Shown: positions 35,897-44,064 of the stretch, in pieces | Position numbering within the stretch: position 1 is the stretch's first letter | Layout of the letters: every line of letters begins with the position of its first letter | NCBI GenBank assembly: GCA_963834855.1 | Contig: CAWIDH010000022.1 | Location: 62,001-126,000, forward strand | Source of the DNA: DATJKD01 sp963834855 | Lineage (GTDB): Bacteria > Pseudomonadota > Gammaproteobacteria > Steroidobacterales > Steroidobacteraceae | DNA: 64,000 nt | Reading direction: 5' to 3' | The notes under the pieces: model-generated | Seen by the model: the letters and a program-made list of their open reading frames with translations, nothing else | Told to the model about the DNA's origin: nothing | The model's database searches: none | Translations under genes and position numbers: made by a program

Positions 35897-38161
35897 CTAG
35901 AAGCGGTAGGTGAGGTCGATGCCCCAGACCTGCGGCTGCGCCTTGAACACGAAATTGTTGGTGTAGCCGGGGCTCGGGAAGAACTGCGGCCCGGGCGACC
36001 ACTCCGTATTGTAGTCCTCGTCGGTCAGGTTCCTCGACCACGCGACCAGCGACCAGCTGTCCGTCTCGATCCCGGCGCGCAGGTTGAGCAGGTCGACGGT
36101 GTCCCGCTCCGTGAAGTTGTCGGGGTAAAACCAGGTCGGGCCGATGATCTGGTAATCCGGCCGGATGAAGAAGTCCCAGTCGGAACCGCCGAGCGGTACC
36201 CGCCAGAGCGCACCCACGTTGATCGTGTACTCGGAGACGAGCGGCGCCTGGTTGCCCACGTCCGAAGGCAACCCCGTGCCGTCCGTGCGGTGCTCCTCCT
36301 TGATCTCGCTGTCGGTGTAGCCGCCGCGCAGGTACACCTCGAGCCCGTCGGTGACCTGGGCCTGCAGCTCGGCCTCTAGCCCGAAGTACTCGACCTTGTC
36401 GAGGTTGCCCAGGTTCTGCGTGCTCGTGTTCGGGTCGAAGACGAAGAAGTACGAGCCCTTGGCCTCGGTGTAGAAGACAGTGGCGCTCGTGCTCACGCGG
36501 CTGTCCGCGAACTGCGCCTTCACGCCGGCCTCGAAGGTATCCGCCGTCTCCTGGTCGAACAGGTCGTCGATGCCGGGAATCGCAGGCACCGTCGAGCCGA
36601 CGCCCGTCTGGTTGAAGCCGCCGCTGCGGAAGCCGCGGCTGTAGCTCAGGTAGGTCATGAGGTCGTCGTTGGGCTTGTAGCGCAGCGTCGCCTTGGGCTG
36701 CAGGTCGTCCCAGGTCTCCTCGCGCACCTGGCCCGTGAACGCGCAGGGGTCTGGCTGCGGGACGGTGGTGCAGCTGATCTGAGCCGGAAGAAATTGCTGC
36801 GGCGTCTCGGTCGTGTTCTCGCGCTCGTCACGGTCGTAGCGCAGCGCGACCGAGACTTCGACCTGGTCGGTCAGGTCGTAGCTCATCTCGCCGAACGCCG
36901 CCCAGGCCAGGTTGTCCTGCGAGTCGGCGAGATAGCTGACCTGCGGGTTGAACTGGGGCAGGGGCTGTGTCTTGACCTCGGGGACCACGCCGGTGCCGAA
37001 ATCGAACACGTTGCCGGTCGAGATGAACCGGTCGGTCGCGATGGCGTAGGCGCCGAGAATCCAGCGGAAGCGCTGGTCGGCGGGCGACGTGTAGCGGATC
37101 TCCTGGCTCAGCGTCTCGACGTCCAGCCACTGGTGCTGCGCCTGGTCGACTCCGCAGAAGAAGAACGGGCAGTTGAACAGCGCCGACTCCGGGATCGGCA
37201 GAAAATCGAACTGGTCGCCGGTCAGGATCTCCTCCAGCTCGTCGTAGGCCGTGATCGAGGTGAGCGTGCCGCCGCCGAGGTCGAAGTCGAGCTTTAGCGA
37301 GGCCCCCGCCATATCGCGCTCGTTGTTGCCGCGGTTGTTGACCCGCACCGGGAGGCTGGTGTCGTTGACGTCTTCGACGATGTTGAAGTAGAGCGCCTGC
37401 GTGTCGACCTGCGACATGTAGACCCGCAGGTCGGCGGACATCGAGTCGTTCGGCTCCCAGAGCAGCTTCGCACGGCCGGAGAGGTCCTCGAAGGGGTCGG
37501 CTTCCTCGCCGAGGAACGGGTTGTCGATGTGCCCGTCGGTATCGAAATAGGAGCCCGAGATCTGGAACTTCCAGGTGTCGGAATCGCCGATCGGGCCGCC
37601 GACGCCGCCGCGCACGGCATAGCCCGGGCCCGACTCGTAGCCCGCCATCACGCTGCCCTCGATCTCGTCGCCTGGCTCGCGAGTCTCGATGATCACCGCG
37701 CCGCCGATGGCGTTGCGTCCGTAGAGGGCGCCCTGGGGGCCTTTCAGCACCTGGATCCTCTCGATGTCGAACAGCTCCTGGTTGAACTGCGAGGGATTGG
37801 CCATCAGCACGCCGTCGATCAGCACCGCCACCGAGGGCTCGCTGTTGCGCGCCTGGGAGATGCCGCGGACGACGATGAAGGACGTACCCTGGTTCTGGGT
37901 CTGCACCATCGTCATGTTGGGCGTGAGCGCGATGAAATCCTGCGGCCGCCGGATGCCGGCGGAGGCGATCTCCTCGTCGTTGAAGACATTGATCACGACC
38001 GGGACGTCGATCAGGGCCTCGTCGCGCTTGCGCGCGGTGACGAGGATCTCCTCGAGGCCCTCGGCTTCGAGTATCACTGGTTGCGCCTGCCCTTCGGATG
38101 CGGTGGGTGCCAGCGCCAGCAGAGCCGCAGCAGGTAGCCAGGTCGATTCGATGTGACGCAT
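35897..38161 (-). CDS. TonB-dependent receptor of the IclR-linked operon
   Basis: Outer-membrane active transporter of 754 residues. Signal peptide MRHIESTWLPAAALLALAP to about 26; a plug domain with EEILVTARKRDEALIDVPV and KGPQGALYGRNAIGGAVI; a 22-strand barrel ending in VWGIDLTYRF with a terminal Phe. No siderophore or cobalamin signature is evident, and its position inside a catabolic operon argues for uptake of the pathway substrate. The 11-base gap to the MetE-like gene upstream supports co-transcription. Confidence 0.92.
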   Translation of the reverse strand: MRHIESTWLPAAALLALAPTASEGQAQPVILEAEGLEEILVTARKRDEALIDVPVVINVFNDEEIASAGIRRPQDFIALTPNMTMVQTQNQGTSFIVVRGISQARNSEPSVAVLIDGVLMANPSQFNQELFDIERIQVLKGPQGALYGRNAIGGAVIIETREPGDEIEGSVMAGYESGPGYAVRGGVGGPIGDSDTWKFQISGSYFDTDGHIDNPFLGEEADPFEDLSGRAKLLWEPNDSMSADLRVYMSQVDTQALYFNIVEDVNDTSLPVRVNNRGNNERDMAGASLKLDFDLGGGTLTSITAYDELEEILTGDQFDFLPIPESALFNCPFFFCGVDQAQHQWLDVETLSQEIRYTSPADQRFRWILGAYAIATDRFISTGNVFDFGTGVVPEVKTQPLPQFNPQVSYLADSQDNLAWAAFGEMSYDLTDQVEVSVALRYDRDERENTTETPQQFLPAQISCTTVPQPDPCAFTGQVREETWDDLQPKATLRYKPNDDLMTYLSYSRGFRSGGFNQTGVGSTVPAIPGIDDLFDQETADTFEAGVKAQFADSRVSTSATVFYTEAKGSYFFVFDPNTSTQNLGNLDKVEYFGLEAELQAQVTDGLEVYLRGGYTDSEIKEEHRTDGTGLPSDVGNQAPLVSEYTINVGALWRVPLGGSDWDFFIRPDYQIIGPTWFYPDNFTERDTVDLLNLRAGIETDSWSLVAWSRNLTDEDYNTEWSPGPQFFPSPGYTNNFVFKAQPQVWGIDLTYRF

Positions 38162-38172
38162 GGAAGTCCCCC

Positions 38173-39201
38173 TCAGGATTCGAACTGTTCGCGCGCGATC
38201 CGGGCGCCCTCGACCATCGCCCGCATCTTTCCGAACGCAACGTCGCGCGGCAGATACTTCATGCCGCAGTCAGGCGCGACGACGATATTCTCGGCCGCGA
38301 CGTACGGCAGCGCGCGGCGGATGCGCGCAGCTACCGTCTCCGGCGTCTCGACCTTCGGGTCCGACAAGTCGATGACGCCGAGGATGATCTTCTTGCCCTC
38401 GAGCCGGGACAGGACGGCGCAATCGAGCTTGGACTGCGCGGTTTCGATCGATACCTGCGCGCAGCTGCAGTCGGCGAGCTCGGGGAGGAACGAGTAGCCC
38501 GCCGGCCGCTCGTGGATGATCGCGGCGTAGCCGAAGCAGATGTGCACCGCTGTCGTGCCGCGCACGTCTGCGAGCGCGCGGTTGAGCGCGCGCAGCCCGT
38601 ATGCGCGTGCCTCTTCCGGGCGCGCCTGCATGTACGGCTCGTCGATCTGCACGATGTCCGCACCCGCGGCGAAGAGGTCCCGGATCTCCTCGTTGACCGC
38701 TTCCGCGTAGTCCATGGCTGCGAGCTCGCGGCTGCCGCCGTAATGCTCGACCTGCGCCTGCTGGGACATGGTGAACGGACCCGGCACGGTCATCTTCACG
38801 GTCCGCTCGGTGTGTCGCTTGAGGAACCGCAGGTCGTCGACTTCCACGGCGTGGCGGCGCTGGATCCGGCCGGTGACGCGGGGCACCGGGTTGGCATGGC
38901 CGCTACGATCGAGCGCCGTGCCTGGGTTGTCGACGTCGACGCCGTCGAGCGCGGTCGCGAAGCGGTTCGAGTAGCTCTCGCGACGGATCTCGCCGTCCGT
39001 GATGATGTCGAGCCCGGCTGCTTCCTGTGCGCGGATCGCGAGAACGGTCGCGTCGTCCTGCGCTTCGGCAAGGAGCGGCTCCGGAATTCGCCAGAGCTCG
39101 CGCGCCCGCACCCGCGGCGGAAACCGTTCCGCGAGACGCTTCCGATCGATCAGCCACTCGGGTTGCGGGTAGCTGCCGACGAGCGCGGTGGGGAACAGCA
39201 T
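38173..39201 (-). CDS. MetE-like zinc methyltransferase, copy 2
   Basis: 342 residues, same barrel family as the gene at 34180-35325 but clearly divergent. It opens FPTALVGSYPQPEWLIDR, has DIITDGEIRRESY, IQIDEPYMQ with the substrate-binding acidic residues, zinc ligands in AVHICFGY (His-x-Cys) and VAPDCGMKYLPR (Cys). Such short MetE relatives are probably methyl or alkyl transferases on a thiol or folate. Having two of them in one operon suggests successive or paired transfer steps. It directly abuts the CoA-transferase gene. Confidence 0.85.
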   Translation of the reverse strand: MLFPTALVGSYPQPEWLIDRKRLAERFPPRVRARELWRIPEPLLAEAQDDATVLAIRAQEAAGLDIITDGEIRRESYSNRFATALDGVDVDNPGTALDRSGHANPVPRVTGRIQRRHAVEVDDLRFLKRHTERTVKMTVPGPFTMSQQAQVEHYGGSRELAAMDYAEAVNEEIRDLFAAGADIVQIDEPYMQARPEEARAYGLRALNRALADVRGTTAVHICFGYAAIIHERPAGYSFLPELADCSCAQVSIETAQSKLDCAVLSRLEGKKIILGVIDLSDPKVETPETVAARIRRALPYVAAENIVVAPDCGMKYLPRDVAFGKMRAMVEGARIAREQFES

Positions 39202-40353
39202 CTAGGCCTCCTCCGGCCACGGCTGGCCGCGCTCGAGCGCGGCGCGGATGGCCGGCCCGTGCTCGTCCAGCAGCGGCGCGGTTCGCACGGATGCGGCGCG
39301 CTCGCCGTCGAACTGGATCGGGGGACGCACGGCCGACCCGCCACCGTGCGCCGCCTGGACGGGGACGACGATGCCGAGGTGGCGTACCTGCGGATCGTCG
39401 ACGACCTGGTCGATCGGGTTGATCGGCGCGAACGGCACGTCGTTGGCGCCGAGCCGCTCCGTCCAGTACGACAGCGGTTGCTCGGAGAAGAGCGCGTCGA
39501 GCTCCACGCCGAGCGCCGCGTAGTTCTCGATGCGCGCCAGGCGGGTGCTGAACCGTCGATCACCGGCCAGGCGCCCGGAGCCGATTGCGGCGATGAGGCC
39601 CTGCCAGAACTTTTCCAGCGACGAGAGGTGGACGGCGATCAGGCGGGCATCCGCGGTCCGCAGGATGTAGGCCTGGGCCAGGCGTGGCCTGTCGCTCGAG
39701 GTCGGCGTTTCACCGAGCGCGAAGAACGCCGCGAACGGCTCCACCGCGAAGTGGGTCATCGCCTCGAGCATGGAGACTTCCACGAGCCGCCCCGACCCGG
39801 TCCGGCTGCGCTCGAGCAGTGCGCCGAGGACGCCGTAGGCGGCGTAGATGCCCGTGATCGCGTCGGCGAGCGCGGGGCCGAGGAACCGCGGGCGCTCGGT
39901 GTCGACCACGACGCTCAGGAAACCGCTCAGCGCCTGCGCCACGGAATCGTAGCTCGGGCGATCCGCGTACGGGCCACTCGAGCCGAAGCCGCTGATCGAG
40001 CAGTACACGAGCCCGGGATTCAGCGAGCGCAGGCGCTCTACGCCGGCACCCAGGCGATCCGCGGTGCCGGGCCGGAAATTCTGGATGTAGATGTCCGCCT
40101 TGCGGATCAGCCGGTCGAACACCTCGCGGTCATCCGCGGCATTGAGATCGAGGACCAGGCTGCGCTTGTTGCGGTTGTAAGCCTGGAAGTGAGGCGAGAA
40201 CTGGCCGCCCTGGTAGGTGCGATACGGATCGCCCTCCGGGCGCTCGATCTTGACGACGTCGGCCCCGAGGTCCGCGAGCATCATCCCGGCGCACGGGCCC
40301 GTGATGAACGTGCCCTGCTCGACGATGCGGATGCCGCGAAGGACAGGTGCCAT
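39202..40353 (-). CDS. Class III CoA-transferase (CaiB/BaiF family)
   Basis: Moves CoA between carboxylic acids; 383 residues. Typical elements are LRGIRIVEQGTFITGPCAGMMLADLGADVVKIE, GGQFSPHFQAYNRNKRSLVLDL and the catalytic aspartate region YSPYDS-like RPSYDSVAQALSGF. Substrate cannot be read off. It is followed by MetE-like copy 2 with no gap and preceded by citryl-CoA lyase after 14 bases, so it may make the acyl-CoA that the lyase splits. Confidence 0.9.
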   Translation of the reverse strand: MAPVLRGIRIVEQGTFITGPCAGMMLADLGADVVKIERPEGDPYRTYQGGQFSPHFQAYNRNKRSLVLDLNAADDREVFDRLIRKADIYIQNFRPGTADRLGAGVERLRSLNPGLVYCSISGFGSSGPYADRPSYDSVAQALSGFLSVVVDTERPRFLGPALADAITGIYAAYGVLGALLERSRTGSGRLVEVSMLEAMTHFAVEPFAAFFALGETPTSSDRPRLAQAYILRTADARLIAVHLSSLEKFWQGLIAAIGSGRLAGDRRFSTRLARIENYAALGVELDALFSEQPLSYWTERLGANDVPFAPINPIDQVVDDPQVRHLGIVVPVQAAHGGGSAVRPPIQFDGERAASVRTAPLLDEHGPAIRAALERGQPWPEEA

Positions 40354-40367
40354 GGGTTGCCGCCGCC

Positions 40368-41174
40368 CTACTGGTCGCTTCTGACGAATCCGTCCGGCGC
40401 CTTGCCGTCGTACTCGATCGCGGCGGCGCCCGCGTGCGACAGCACGAAGCCGATCGGACGCTGCTGCTCCTCGAGCAGGTGCGCGATGAGGCTGGCCGTG
40501 CGTGCAAGGAGCGGCACGCCCTTCAAGGCGAGCAGCGGGAAGCCGGCATCGAGCAGCACGGCGGGGATTGCACCCGACACGTTCAGCGCGAGCGGCTTGC
40601 CGGTGAGCTCGGGCAGCCGGCGCTCGATCAGCCGCGCGACCTCGACATGCCTGCCCGCAAGGCCCGATTCAGCCGCGACCTCGAAGAGGCGGCGCGCCCG
40701 CGGGTCGTGGTCCTTGTGAAGCGGGTGTCCGTAGCCGGGAATCGCACGGCGCGCGGCGACGTATTCCCGGACCACGGCGACGGCCGCCGGCTCGAGACCG
40801 TCGGCGCCCGCGCGCGCGAGGACCTCGGCGAGCAACCGGCCGGCCGACTCGGCCGCACCCAGGATCACGGACCCGCAGCCGAGGATGCCGGCTGCAACGG
40901 CACCCTGCAGCGCCTCGGGTGCCGCGGCGAGGGTCAGTCGGCTCGCCTGCACGCTCGGCACCAGGCCGTGCTCGGCGATGGCGACGAGCGTGGCATCGAG
41001 CACGCGCCTCTGCGCCGCGGAGGGCAGATCGCCCGAGACCAGCAGCCACACGTGATCCGTGAAGCTCACCCGCCCGATCAGTTCCGCGCAGAGATCGCGT
41101 CCGCGCACGAGGATCGTCTCGGCATTCGACGTGCTGATCGCGGTTGAGCGCTGCGACTGTTGGCCGATCTTCAT
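40368..41174 (-). CDS. Citryl-CoA lyase / citrate synthase-like protein
   Basis: 268 residues, the size of free-standing citryl-CoA lyases, which share the citrate synthase C-terminal fold. Motifs are FTDHVWLLVSGDLPSAAQRR, AIPGYGHPLHKDHDPRARR (histidine loop) and ALNVSGAIPAVLLDAGFP. Such enzymes cleave citryl-CoA-type thioesters to acetyl-CoA and an oxoacid. The start at 41174 (MKIGQQSQ) is chosen; an in-frame extension upstream would read through the operators. First gene of the minus operon and divergent from iclR. Confidence 0.82.
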   Translation of the reverse strand: MKIGQQSQRSTAISTSNAETILVRGRDLCAELIGRVSFTDHVWLLVSGDLPSAAQRRVLDATLVAIAEHGLVPSVQASRLTLAAAPEALQGAVAAGILGCGSVILGAAESAGRLLAEVLARAGADGLEPAAVAVVREYVAARRAIPGYGHPLHKDHDPRARRLFEVAAESGLAGRHVEVARLIERRLPELTGKPLALNVSGAIPAVLLDAGFPLLALKGVPLLARTASLIAHLLEEQQRPIGFVLSHAGAAAIEYDGKAPDGFVRSDQ

Positions 41175-41175
41175 T

Positions 41176-41209
41176 TTTCGGATATCGAAGTTAACTTCGA
41201 CATGCGAAC
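41176..41209. promoter_or_regulatory. Tandem IclR-type operator at the lyase operon promoter
   Basis: TTTCGGATATCGAAG (41176-41190) and CTTCGACATGCGAAC (41195-41209) are two TTCG-N5-CGAA units about two helical turns apart. Their junction forms the perfect palindrome CGAAGTTAACTTCG (41186-41199). The array starts two bases before the citryl-CoA lyase start codon. Confidence 0.65.
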
Positions 41210-41265
41210 ATGCTGCTGCCGGCTGCGCCGTGCTGTCAAGGACGCGCGCAGCCGCGTTCCCGCTT

Positions 41266-41280
41266 TTTCGGATACCGAAA
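41266..41280. promoter_or_regulatory. IclR-type operator in front of iclR
   Basis: TTTCGGATACCGAAA, a 15-base palindrome ending 13 bases before the iclR ATG. It is the clean form of the motif seen at 41176-41209 and 42184-42198, which suggests autoregulation. Confidence 0.65.
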
Positions 41281-41293
41281 TAGACTGCGCGAG

Positions 41294-42103
41294 ATGGCAT
41301 CGAGGAAATCGGCGGCGCTGCGCCGCGAGGTGATGGGTGGGCTCGCGAAGGGGCTCGAAGTCATCCGCGCCTTCACGCGCGAGCGGGCGACGCTCACGCT
41401 CACGGAGGTCGCTGAGGCCGCCGGACTGCCGGCCGCCACCGCCCGGCGCTGCCTGCACACGCTCGAAGACCTGGGCTACGTGATGCGCACCGGGCGGAGC
41501 TTCGTGCTGCGTCCGAAAGTGCTCGAGCTCGGCGCCGCGTACCTCGAATCGATGAACATCGAGGCGCTCACGAAGACCTATCTCGAGGACCTGGCGAGCC
41601 AGACCGGCGACTCGGCGGCGCTCACGGTGCTCGACGACACGGAGATCGTCTACGTGGCGCGCACATCGGTGCGCACGCTGCTGCGGCTCGAGGCGCACGT
41701 GGGCAGCAGGCTTCCGGCGTATCCCACCTCGATGGGACGCGTGCTGCTCGCGGGACTCAGCCCGGATCATCTCGTGCGCTACTTCGAGCGGGCGGAGCTC
41801 GTGCCGCTCACGGATCGCACGGTGACCGATCCGGCCAGGCTGAAACGGCTGGTGGACGAGTGCCGGGCCGATGGCTACGCGGCGGTGGAGGACGAGCTCG
41901 CCTACGGTGTCGTTGCCGTCGCCGTGCCGGTGTTCGATCAGGCCGGGACGGTCGTGGCCGCGCTGAACAGCTCCGGGCACTCGAAGCGCATCAGCAAGGC
42001 AAAGCTCGTACGCGAACGCCTGAAGATGCTGCAGGACGTGAGCCGGCGGATTTCCGCCGAGCTTCGCGGCGTCTCCGGTCTCTCGCTCAGCGCCCAGCGC
42101 TGA
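41294..42103 (+). CDS. IclR-family regulator (PcaR/PobR-like class)
   Basis: 269 residues. The winged helix-turn-helix (about 18-75, GLEVIRAFTRERATLTLTEVAEAAGLPAATARRCL) precedes an IclR effector domain with YLESMN, LRLEAHVGSRLPAYPTSMGRVLLAG and VAVPVFDQAGTVVAALNSSGHS. The pattern is that of the PcaR/PcaU/PobR group, which senses aromatic or dicarboxylic catabolites. Three or more matching palindromes around it (41176-41280, 42184-42198) tie it to both flanking operons. Confidence 0.9.
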   Translation: MASRKSAALRREVMGGLAKGLEVIRAFTRERATLTLTEVAEAAGLPAATARRCLHTLEDLGYVMRTGRSFVLRPKVLELGAAYLESMNIEALTKTYLEDLASQTGDSAALTVLDDTEIVYVARTSVRTLLRLEAHVGSRLPAYPTSMGRVLLAGLSPDHLVRYFERAELVPLTDRTVTDPARLKRLVDECRADGYAAVEDELAYGVVAVAVPVFDQAGTVVAALNSSGHSKRISKAKLVRERLKMLQDVSRRISAELRGVSGLSLSAQR

Positions 42104-42140
42104 TCGCGTGGATCGCGCCCGCGTTGCGGCCGCCCGCGGC

Positions 42141-42198
42141 TTGACGCGACGGTGTGCACTCCGTAGCCTCTATGCGAAAAGCTTTTCGCTATGCGAAA
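42141..42198 (+). promoter_or_regulatory. Promoter and IclR operator of the hydrolase operon
   Basis: TTGACG (42141) and TAGCCT (42164) are spaced 17 bases, a credible sigma-70 promoter. Immediately downstream GCGAAAAGCTTTTCGC (42174-42189) and TTTCGCTATGCGAAA (42184-42198) overlap; the second is the same operator type as at iclR with inner G/C swapped. It sits between the -10 box and the start codon at 42209. Confidence 0.6.
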
Positions 42199-42208
42199 CA
42201 CTAGGATC

Positions 42209-43029
42209 ATGCGCGAATCGCGCCCGTCGGCGGCGGACGACTTCATCGAGGTCGACGGCGCCCGGCTGCGGTATCGCGACGAGGGGCGAGGGCTTCCAGT
42301 CATCCTGGTCCACGGCTGGGCCCTCGACCTCGACATGTGGCAGCCGCAGGTCGAGGCGTGGACGGCGCAGCTGCGGGTCATCCGCTTCGATCGACGGGGA
42401 TTCGGTGCCTCGTCCGGACAGCCGTCGCTCGCAGCCGATGCGCGGGACGTCGAATCGCTGCTGCGCCGACTCAACCTTACTCGGGTGGCGGTCCTCGGCA
42501 TGTCGCAGGGTGCTCGCGTCGCGATGCGCCTCGCCGCGGGGCCGCTGCGGGAGCGGGTGGCTTGCCTGGTCCTCGACGGCGCGCCATTCGACGGCCGCGG
42601 CGCGGGGTGAGCCGGAAGTGCCTCTCGAGCGGTATCGCGAGATCGTGAAGCGCCAGGGGATCGAGGCGCTTCCGGAAGGAATGGAGGAGCCACCCGTTCG
42701 TGCAGCTCCGGTCGAGCGATCCCGCCGCGCACGAGCTGCTCGCGCGCATGACTGCACGCTATCCCGCCAACGACCTGCTCGCACGAGCTCGGGCGTCCGC
42801 AGTCGAGCAGCCGCCGGCCGTCAATGCGATCGTCGTCCCGACGCTCGTCGTCAACGGCGCGAACGACAGCGCGCGACGGCGCTCGATGGGAGACGAGCTC
42901 GCCCGTGCGCTGCCGAACGCGGAGCGGACGCTCGTCGCCGACGCGGGGCATCTGCCCAACCTGGACAACCCGGCCGACTACAACCGGCGCGTCCTGGCCT
43001 TCATCGCGCGGCATGCTGCCGCCTCGTGA
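42209..43029 (+). CDS. Alpha/beta hydrolase, interrupted by two frameshifts
   Basis: Serine hydrolase of about 273 residues. First part: oxyanion region VILVHGWALDLDMW and nucleophile elbow LGMSQGARVA. It then moves to another frame near 42605 (EPEVPLERYREIVKRQGIEAL) and to a third near 42670 (KEWRSHPFVQLRSSD), with the acid in VVNGANDSARR and the His in ADAGHLPNLDNP. All triad parts survive, so two consensus errors or recent damage are possible. The lactonase/esterase shape resembles enol-lactone hydrolases. First gene of the plus operon under the IclR operator. Confidence 0.7.
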
Positions 43030-43046
43030 GCCCACGGACACCTTCC

Positions 43047-43658
43047 ATGCGCAGCATCCTGGTCCTGTACTACAGCAGCTACGGACACATCGAGGCGATG
43101 GCGTACGCCCAGGCCGAGGGTGTGGCGAGCGTGCCCGGCATGCAGGTGGTCGTGAAGCGCGTGCCGGAGCTCGTCCCCGCGGACGTCGCGAAGGCGTCCG
43201 GCTTCCTGATGGATCAACGGGCGCCGATCGCCGCGGTCGACGAGCTCGAGACCTACGACGCGATCATCTTCGGCACGCCGACGCGGTTCGGGAACATGGC
43301 CGCGCAGATGCGGAACTTCCTCGACCAGACCGGAGCGCTCTGGATGCGGGGTGCACTGGTCGGCAAGGTCGGCAGCGTCTTCTGCAGCACGGCCAGCCAG
43401 CACGGCGGGCAGGAGACGACCATCACCTCGTTCCACACGACGCTACTGCATCACGGCATGATCGTTGTCGGCCTCCCGTACACGTACCGGGAGCTGTCCA
43501 CTATGGCCGAGATCACCGGGGGTACGCCGTACGGCGCGAGTTGCGTCACGGGCGTCGGCGACACCTTGCGTATGCCGACCCCGCTCGAGCTCCGGATATG
43601 CCGGTACCAGGGCGAGCACGTGGCGAAGATCACTGCGCGTCTGGAACGGCAGGTTTGA
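43047..43658 (+). CDS. wrbA: NAD(P)H:quinone oxidoreductase WrbA
   Basis: FMN flavodoxin-like protein of 203 residues that reduces quinones by two electrons. FMN loop LVLYYSSYGHIEAMA at the N-terminus, IIFGTPTRFGNMAAQMRNFLDQTG near 75, and STASQHGGQETTI near 115, all hallmarks of WrbA. In this operon it may detoxify or process a quinone intermediate. 17 bases after the hydrolase. Confidence 0.93.
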   Translation: MRSILVLYYSSYGHIEAMAYAQAEGVASVPGMQVVVKRVPELVPADVAKASGFLMDQRAPIAAVDELETYDAIIFGTPTRFGNMAAQMRNFLDQTGALWMRGALVGKVGSVFCSTASQHGGQETTITSFHTTLLHHGMIVVGLPYTYRELSTMAEITGGTPYGASCVTGVGDTLRMPTPLELRICRYQGEHVAKITARLERQV

Positions 43659-43670
43659 CTGGAGGCGCCC

Positions 43671-44057
43671 ATGTTCGAGCTGGCCGTCGATGACTTCGAG
43701 GCGTGGCTCCGCGGCTACAAGGCAGCGTGGGAGACGCGCGACCCGGCCGCGGCGGCGGCGCTCTTCACTCCGGACGCCGAGTACTACTGGACGCCGTTCG
43801 ACGCGCCCCACCATGGGCGCGCCGGAATCGCCGCAGCGTGGGAAGCGGCCGTGGCCGGGCAGAAGGACGTCCGGTTCGATTACACCGTGGTCGCGGTGAC
43901 GGCTGCCACGGGCGTTGCGCACTGGCACACCCGCCTCACCTCGGTGCCGGAGGGCGGGGCGGTCGAGCTGGACGGCATCGCGATCGTCGAATTCGCGCGG
44001 CCCGGGCAGTGCCGGACTTTCCGCGAATGGTGGCACGTCCGTGGCGGGTCGGCCTGA
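43671..44057 (+). CDS. SnoaL/NTF2-like protein
   Basis: 128 residues with the cone-shaped SnoaL/NTF2 fold pattern: FEAWLRGYKAAWETRDPAAAAALFTPDAEYYWTPF, then GRAGIAAAWEAAV and a C-terminal FREWWHVRG. Such proteins are small isomerases, dehydratases, hydrolases or ligand-binding proteins, so the exact role is open. It starts 12 bases after wrbA and ends 7 bases before the next gene. Confidence 0.82.
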   Translation: MFELAVDDFEAWLRGYKAAWETRDPAAAAALFTPDAEYYWTPFDAPHHGRAGIAAAWEAAVAGQKDVRFDYTVVAVTAATGVAHWHTRLTSVPEGGAVELDGIAIVEFARPGQCRTFREWWHVRGGSA

Positions 44058-44064
44058 TCGCGAC

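Noticed and set aside
34180..39201. Housekeeping methionine synthase MetE for the two MetE-like genes
   Set aside because: Both lack the N-terminal half of MetE and lie within a catabolic operon, so methionine synthesis was not assigned.
38098..40719. Very long plus-strand open frame (873 codons) opposite MetE-like, CoA-transferase and lyase genes
   Set aside because: It mirrors real genes on the other strand, is rich in Arg/Ala/Asp/His typical of antisense frames in GC-rich DNA, and shows no domain.
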